64,000 nucleotides of DNA from Drosophila miranda (lineage: Eukaryota > Arthropoda > Insecta > Diptera > Drosophilidae): positions 29,271,326-29,335,325 of the forward strand of contig NW_022881614.1 of the NCBI RefSeq assembly GCF_003369915.1. Direction: 5' to 3'. A model generated the notes under the pieces. The model did not search any database and was not told where the DNA came from. It saw only the letters and a program-made list of their open reading frames with translations. Below are positions 57,239-64,000 of the stretch, one piece after another (position 1 is the first letter of the stretch; each line of letters opens with the position of its first letter). The position numbers and the translations under genes are program-made.

Positions 57239-58066
57239 TCCACTCCACTCGATGATTGTGTGGCAACCGAGCGAAAGAAATCACTTGAAAAGCGCCTATA
57301 AATTGTGCTTCACACCCCAGTTCAAATAGGAATTATACGGGTAACAATGAAATTAAAGCCAGTCCTGAGTCTCGAGTCCCGAGTCCGCGCGGCCCCCACG
57401 ATGGGGCATGGGGCATGGGAATCGAGTGGGCGCTAGGCCTCAAAAGGAAATGATAAGTGTCGGGAGCGGGGCCACCGGTAGGGGCAACTCAACGCGATCA
57501 TAAATCTAGTGTGTAATAAATTTAAACAGCAAAATCATGCAAAAAGCAAAAGCAAGTTCTGGGCAGGGCTCACGCAGTTCGAAGGACTCTGGACCCAAGC
57601 CCCAGCAGCAGGGACGAAGGACTAGCTGGGTCGCTCGACAATGACTACACTTTAGCGGCAAATTTGTGCGCATTGTCGCCGTATTATTTGCTATTATTTA
57701 TGCCTTTTCCACTATTTACTTCCTTTCTGGGCTCTCGCCACGCCATCCACTGGGCGGGTGGGAGGTGGTGGGGATATGCAAAAGTGGCCACTCCTTGGCC
57801 AGGACCACAGCAGGAAAATCCTCGCTCTCGTACTCACCGGCCGAACCTTATGGCGTGCTGAGCATTCGCGCATGAGAGGCTTGCGTGGATTTTAAACATT
57901 TTCACACAACATTCTCATATTTAGAGGTCGCACATCAGCGCCGATTCCACCCCAAACCCCGACTCGCGTCGGCGATAATGTACGGCCCCATAAGCCCAAA
58001 ATAAAGGACACCGAAAGCGGACCGCGCACCAACAACATGCAACAGCACACGCGACCCCAAAAAAAA
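57239..58066. other. Host intergenic DNA, no gene seen
   Basis: Moderate GC with CGAGTCC and CACGCC stretches. Short open frames near 57664-57875 lack support. It ends at an A-run where the next HINE is inserted. Confidence 0.5.
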
Positions 58067-59154
58067 AACGAGGGGGAACGTTGTGAGTTGCTGCGGACAC
58101 CGCAACTCTACATTTATACCCGATACTTAGTCAGTATGGCTCTCCACCGGCAGAGGCCGCGAATATTAAACGACACGACAAAGAGTGCGTGCGAGAGAGA
58201 CAGAAAATCAGTCTGAGCGTGACGTCGGGCGCTGCTTAGCCACTGCAAATTGATTTCTTGCTTTTGGCTATACAAATTATCCGATCTGATCCAGATTTAG
58301 CAACCGGATAGATATGGTCATTCTCTATGATTCTGCGTTTCTAGTTTTCTCGAATCTGCAATATTGTGGATGCATACGATTTTCGTCCTTTGTGGGGGCG
58401 GAAGGGGGTGGGGCGAAATTCTAAAATAAACGTTTTATAGTGAGATCTAACAAAAGTGCGGATACCAAATTTGGTTACTCTAGCCTTAATAGTCTCTGAG
58501 ATTTTTGGATGCCCCAGATTTTCGTCCTTTGCGGGGCGGAAGGGGTGTGGCGAAATTTGGACACGAAACGGTCAAGGTCCGATATCACAGGAGTGTGGAT
58601 ACCAAATTTGGTTGCTCTGGCTCTTATAGGTTCTGAGATCCTTGAACTCATATTTTGCAATTGGCAAAACCGACCATGAAACCTGTGTGTTAGAGAGAGA
58701 CAGAGCGAGAAAGAATGAAATTGTTTTCTTGATTCTGGCTATAATAATTATACGATCTGGTTGAGATTTTACACTCTAGAACATATAGTCATCCTCTACG
58801 ATTCTGGTTTTTGGTTTTATCGTATCTTTAAAATTGTGGATGCCACAGATTTTCGTCCTTTGTGGGGGCGGAAGTGGGCGGGGCAAAGTTTTGAAATATT
58901 TTTGTAGCAGTGACATATCACAGAAGTCTAGATCCAAAACATCGTTGCTCTAGATTTTATAGTCTTTGAGCACTAGGCGCTAATAGGGACGGACAGACGG
59001 ACAGACAGACATGGCTCAATCGACTCGGCTATTGATGCTGATCAAGAATATATATACTTTATGGGGTCGGAAACGATTCCTTCTGGACGTTACACACATC
59101 CACTTTTACCACAAATCTAATATACCCCAATACTCATTTTGAGTATCGGGTATA
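58067..59154 (-). mobile_element. HINE copy, full length
   Basis: 1088 bp, AACGAGGGGGAACG to GAGTATCGGGTATA. Contains the GA-rich GTGTGTTAGAGAGAGACAGA segment continuing GCGAGAAAGAATG near 58685-58715, and a short GACGGACAGACGG microsatellite near 58990. Confidence 0.93.
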
Positions 59155-60276
59155 AAAAAGAAGAAAATCTGTAAAATGTAATTGTTACCATGAAAGCACG
59201 GCCCAGGCGCAGGATCTGGTTTTGACTGTGGCTCATGCAGAGCAGCTCCCCTGCACAGAAGGTTATACCACCATTCGGTTAAAAGCATTTTAAGTAAGTT
59301 TGTGTTGTGGGTAAGGGAACGGCGAGGGGAGCGGGAGCGGCAATGGGAATGGGAATGGGAACCCCTCTCTGTGCAACATTCCCAGTTTGATAATCGGCGT
59401 GCCAGGGCCAGGGCTGCCATCACTGATAAACAAATTGGCTTTTGCAATGACTTTATATATTTTACGAGTTGCGGTCATTTTTGGGGTAACGTCCTTTCGC
59501 TTTCCCCTCTCCTTACGAATGCTCATGTGAGTGGATACTCCGGCTGGGGCTGTTGCCGCCGCACTCTGATGCGATTATAAAGGAAAATTGATGCAGATAC
59601 AATTAATTGAATTCAAAAAGCCCAATCCACTGCCCATTCCGCGCTAAAGTTTTTCCATTTTCTTGCACAGTGTCTGGGTCTTGGCTGCTGCTTTTTACGA
59701 ATAGTTTTCCCCTGACTTCAAAACTGGGTCAGGCGGAAGGTAAATGGCAGCCGTACACCAAGCGGAACATTGTATTGCGAATTGCAGACCCTGACATAAT
59801 CGGGAACGAGAATCAAGTGGATTATAATTTTGTCACTTGTGTAGTGTGCCCAAGGAGGAAAGTAATTATTGCGACTCAATTAAAAACACAAATTAAGTTC
59901 TTCTGGGAACTAGTTTCACTTTTATTTCAATCGAAATTTAGGAAATTTATTACATTCCATGAAGAATAAAAGTCGTGCTATCTGAAGTTCCACATAATTC
60001 TGACCAACTCTGGAGTTATCTTATCACTGGGTTGCACAATAAAACGAAGTATCTCTAGAACAGACGTATCATTCCATAGATTACCGCTAAAAATAAAAGT
60101 TCCCAGATGTTATTCTCTGGTATTCATAAGGGAACCTTATAGGGGTTTTCCTTGGATGACTTACGACGAACAGACGAGGTTATCTTCATTTACAAGGTCT
60201 TACTCATCGCCATAGCCATAATATTATGCCAATGTTTGCATCGATTAGCAACTTATACAAAGTAGATTAGATAGGA
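59155..60276. other. Host intergenic DNA
   Basis: No gene supported. A GGGAGCGGGAGC / GGGAATGGGAATGG purine repeat lies near 59320-59362. Confidence 0.45.
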
Positions 60277-60278
60277 CC

Positions 60279-60312
60279 TTATCTATATGAGTGGGGGAAC
60301 AGCTTTGATAAG
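60279..60312 (+). promoter_or_regulatory. Paired GATA sites before the histidine-rich small gene
   Basis: TTATCT at 60279-60284 and TGATAAG at 60306-60312, about 95-130 bp before the start codon. The placement is like the GATA sites before the cysteine-tail gene at 36619. A role in gut or fat-body expression is inference. Confidence 0.45.
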
Positions 60313-60406
60313 CGCTGAAGCTCTGTCGATTGGGATTTAGTTGGCCACAAGAGCTGGTTAGTATCGCACCTAAATTTTCGAAAGCAGAACACCAGAGCAT
60401 ACAAAT

Positions 60407-60568
60407 ATGCCACCACCGCACGGAGGACACGGAGGACCCCGAGGCCACGGTGGACATGGACATGGGGGACCACATCACGGCGGCCATCACGGACCGCCGC
60501 ATCACCATGCTCCTCCCCATCACCACGGACCGCGTCGGCCCTGCTGCCTCTGCTGTACGATATCCTAG
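60407..60568 (+). CDS. Small His/Gly-rich protein with cysteine tail (CYSTM-like)
   Basis: 53 residues starting MPPPHGGHGGPRGHGGHGHG. The head is made of Gly-His and His-Pro repeats, which could bind metal ions, and the tail is RRPCCLCCTIS then stop. The tail matches the layout of the two genes at 34695 and 36305: a charged or Pro-rich head and a terminal CC-x-CC cluster, with the same final TI plus one residue as the hidden tail at 36446. AATAAA lies 36 bp after the stop (60604-60609), giving a very compact transcript. Start chosen because it is the only ATG in the frame before the repeats. Intact; function unknown. Confidence 0.75.
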   Translation: MPPPHGGHGGPRGHGGHGHGGPHHGGHHGPPHHHAPPHHHGPRRPCCLCCTIS

Positions 60569-60609
60569 ATGTGGGCAAGGAGTAGTTTTAATGATTCTCG
60601 TGAAATAAA

Positions 60610-63600
60610 TCTCCCAGAAGCGGCCTTTGCATCTACATAACGACCATTTAAATGCGCCTACTTTAATAATCAGACTAATTAGTGTAATCGAGTGCCTTGA
60701 GTGCCTTGAGTGCTGGGCAATTAATGGCTGTCTAATCCTAATGTGTCACCTCAAAAGGCTTTAAAACCTCAAAGCCGCATGCCACACGGCCACGGCGGTT
60801 ACTCTCCCATACATACGCGAGTGTTGGCATCTGTGAGTAGTACTTGTGTGTGAGTGTGCGTGTTTTGTTGCGTGTCGGATATGAGAGTGTGGGTGTGGGT
60901 GTGGGGCACGCATCGCATTTGGGGTCCGACGACTGACTGGCCGCCCCGTCTAATTTATAGCAGTCGAACAGTGCTGCTGCCGAAGACCAGAAGACATACA
61001 AGTGCCATAAATTCTGGCAAAGGAACACATTATTTATACTGTCAACCGGTCTATATTTCGGTATAGTATTTCGGAACATTCCGGCAAGGGAAATGCGCAC
61101 TCTCAGAGCCCTAACCGTAAATAAGTGCATTGCCAAGCAGCCGTTTGCCTTGATATAAGACTTCATTAGCGGTTAAAAAGCTGACTGACTGGCTGGCTGG
61201 CTGGCCCACAAAGGCCTTAAGTCTCTGGATCCCACTCTGATTGAGGGTAAGGGACTCCTCGATGCTAGGGCAATGCGCCTGGTAATCGGCTACTTTTCTC
61301 CTTATAAGTATACGTATACATATACGTATGTATATACTCTTATATTGATCTGTCGCAGCCACAGAAAAAGCCACAGCGTTAAAGCCGGAAAGAAAAGCAA
61401 CAGCGCGGACGAGGAAAATGCTTAAAGTTCAAATTAAGCACAACAGCTGGCGAAAAATTGAATTGAAAGCAGAAGCAACAACAGCACCCCAGCCCCACCA
61501 TTCAGCCCAACAACCCCACACTCCCCCCAAGGCATATTCACGACAACGGGGAAAAAACAGCGAAGAGAAAACAGTCAAGGGAAAATCTGTAAGAAGGGAA
61601 AAACCCCGAAGCACAGGCGATGAGGCAAGGAAATAAACCAAGTGGCCGCTTGCTTCGTGCTCAACAGCTGGCAGAGCAGCGACTCTCTGGAGAGAGAACG
61701 AGTGTGGCAGGCGCTCTCTGCGAAGAGAGACTCCTGGACTCCGAGAGCGGGCACACTGGCGCCAATGTGTTGCACGGCGTTCAGCTTGGGTACTAAAGCC
61801 ACGCATGTGCCACAATATTGAGTGGAATGCAAAATCACAAAGCACTTGCGACCATCATGTGTATGTGTGTATGTGAATGCGGGGGGATGTGGCACGGAAC
61901 GGCAGTGTCTGTTAATGATAATGATGACAGTCTGTCGCTGGCTTTGCTGCACTTGCACTCTTTACTCTCGGACTCTCGGCGCGCTAGTTAAAGTTTTAAT
62001 TTGGCATATTATAGTGGCTGAAGTGGCACAGCAGGTGCTCGTTAAATATGCCCACAGAAACACATGGCATTAGAGCCCGTCCGGAGCATCCGCACGGCAT
62101 CCGCAAACACAGCGAGCAAAGAAAACAAAAAAGAAAAAAATACGGGAACCTCAGAAGAGTCTGGAGACTTATGGCATAGAACATATGGGGCGGGCGGGCT
62201 CATTTTACACTCCAAGTGGGTGTGTATCGACACGCTCGAGTGGCTCTAAATGAATAGTTGAAGTGGCGCTGCAACCAGATGGATGTTGCAACATTATAAA
62301 TCACATTTTCATGGGAGCATTATGGGGATAATTATCGGAATAACGGTACTTTAAGGCTTATAAATCGGTTTATATGAATCATATTAGCGCAATGATTCGA
62401 GATTTTCATAATAGTTCTATAATAATTGCAGTGCAAATTAAATGATAGAGGTACACACAGAAATCTAGATGATTGCCCAGCAAACTCTCGTATGTATAGT
62501 TCAATTAAAAATTTCTTGAACCTGAATAAATTTCAGTTTGTATAGATGTAGGCATATGTTAGAATCTGGGACACTTAATTATTAAACAGTAAATATTTAA
62601 CTCATCGTAATCTGCACCTAAATCTGGCTGTTCACGACTCGGAGGCTAAATATACCGTATGTATATACCCTGAAACTCCCTATACTCGGACTCTGTGGGA
62701 ATTAGCGAAGTTAAGTACACTTTAATTGTGGCATTAAACCGGCTGACAGAAAGAAAAAGTTACAGTTTAGCAGTGTGTTGTTAATTGGGTATATTTGATG
62801 GTTATTTTCCATGATTTGCTTCTCTCATCCATGCCGATCGGGAAGTGAGTCCCCTGCCTAGAATGTTCACTTCCCTGCCACACAGTCACGTAGTTGTGGG
62901 AGGCAGATTTATGGCCAACGATAAGCGGGGGCAAGAAGACAGCGGCAGTAATTGACTCATATAACGATAGGCACGATAAAAACTTATTTGCAACTTTCCG
63001 CCACCATTGAATGTAAAACAGCGAAAGGGAGGGCAAGGCAAGGAGGATGGAAGTTTTTTGGCAAAGCATTTCGATTCAATCAAACACGCCCCCACACACT
63101 TCTTCTGGCAATACACATACTCCCCATTGGGTCCACTCATGCTGGCATTTAAATAAAAATAAACAGGGAAGAGGAAATTCTTTGAAACACTTTTAAGCAT
63201 CATTAAATTAGCAAATTTCACCGATTTCGGGGGAGTGGGTGTTGATTGGTGATTGGGTGAATTCGATTGAGCTGAAGGATTCTGGGAAATCTTTTTTTCT
63301 TTGTGGACGTCTGGCATTGCAAAAGATTGGCATGTGTGCGTTGTGTGGGTGTTGGTATGGGTGTGGCAGAAGCTATAACAATACTCACATTATATCAATC
63401 AAAATATCTTCTCTTGTGCTCTGTCTCCGTCCTCTTTCGATTTTCTAATTTCCATTTGAGGAAATTGCAGGAAATGTAATTATTGGCGAGACCGCTGACA
63501 GGACCAACACGTGAACTGTTGGCCAACATTTGGTGTAATTGTCGTTATAATAAATAACTTTAACTGTCCGACCCCTGACACTTGACATCAACTGCAACGG

Positions 63601-64000
63601 AAGCGGCAACAGCAACAGGAGAAGCAAAAAAATAAGCTTACTGCCAAAGACCGAGCCCGGATCCGACTCTGGGTGCATGCAAAGTGCCAGAGAAACCGTT
63701 GCCACTGCCGCATATTTCAAATGCGGACACATGTAAAAATGCTGAAGCGCTGATTGTTGAAGAATGACCATCTCTAGCAACGCACGCATGTATTGACAGA
63801 CATATGAGTATGTAGACGTATGTATGAGTGAGAGACGTAACGAAGCGACGTTCTCTTATCTCCCTTTTTGTTCTCCCTTTCGTTCGGTCTCTATCTGCCT
63901 GCGAGCAGAGCATTTATTAGTCACAAATAAACCTTACATATGAATGGTTGCGTTTTTACTTTTCGGTACAAGAACTTCCCTTGCAACGGCAGCGAAATTC
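60610..64000. other. Host DNA without a recognised gene
   Basis: Includes microsatellites (TGTGGGTG near 60890, TACGTATACATATACG near 61309-61330, CTGGCTGG near 61190) and scattered ACA/GCA-rich patches. Several overlapping open frames have no motif, splice or codon support. It could be intergenic or part of a long intron. Confidence 0.45.

Overview
The window is insect DNA, almost certainly Drosophila, and most likely obscura-group. The evidence is short GT-AG introns, many Helitron-like DINE-1/HINE copies with GTCY microsatellite cores, Ty3/gypsy elements primed by tRNA-Lys and tRNA-Ser, and a P-element-like MITE. The species call is inference from repeat style; no marker in the window names a species. 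The density of nested transposons and the broken gene copies suggest heterochromatin, a dot or pericentric region, or a degenerating neo-sex chromosome.

Layout. 1-3464: the 5' part of a minus-strand Osvaldo/Ulysses-type LTR element (protease, gag, leader, primer site), split by a HINE. 3465-6168: unassigned DNA carrying a 780-bp fold-back MITE. 6169-33528: two long direct repeats (6169-13744 and 21309-33528) flanking a degenerate gag-pol region (13745-21308). They sit where LTRs should be: the first ends 9 bp before a tRNA-Lys primer site and the second starts right after a G-rich polypurine tract. Both carry the same nested MITE at the same site. The second also holds a frameshifted multi-exon gene copy (25192-26426), and the first keeps exactly 36 bp of that gene's intron end. 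33529-37226: host DNA with two small cysteine-tail genes, one frameshifted. 37227-51125: a complete Osvaldo/Ulysses-like element on the minus strand, with about 2-kb LTRs, a 4-bp target duplication, an intact 1107-aa pol, and gag with a RING-H2 finger. Its 5' LTR contains a complete 4007-bp mag-clade element with two identical 110-bp LTRs but no integrase catalytic core. 51126-64000: host DNA with one intact six-exon TPR gene (53581-55615), a recent 5'-truncated R1-clade insertion with poly(A) and target duplication, one full HINE, and a third small cysteine-tail gene at 60407-60568.

Most of the sequence records layered transposition. The host genes are small proline- or histidine-rich proteins with cysteine tails, probably GATA-driven, plus a TPR protein that resembles outer-dynein-arm docking proteins. 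The last 3.4 kb contains no gene that I can support.
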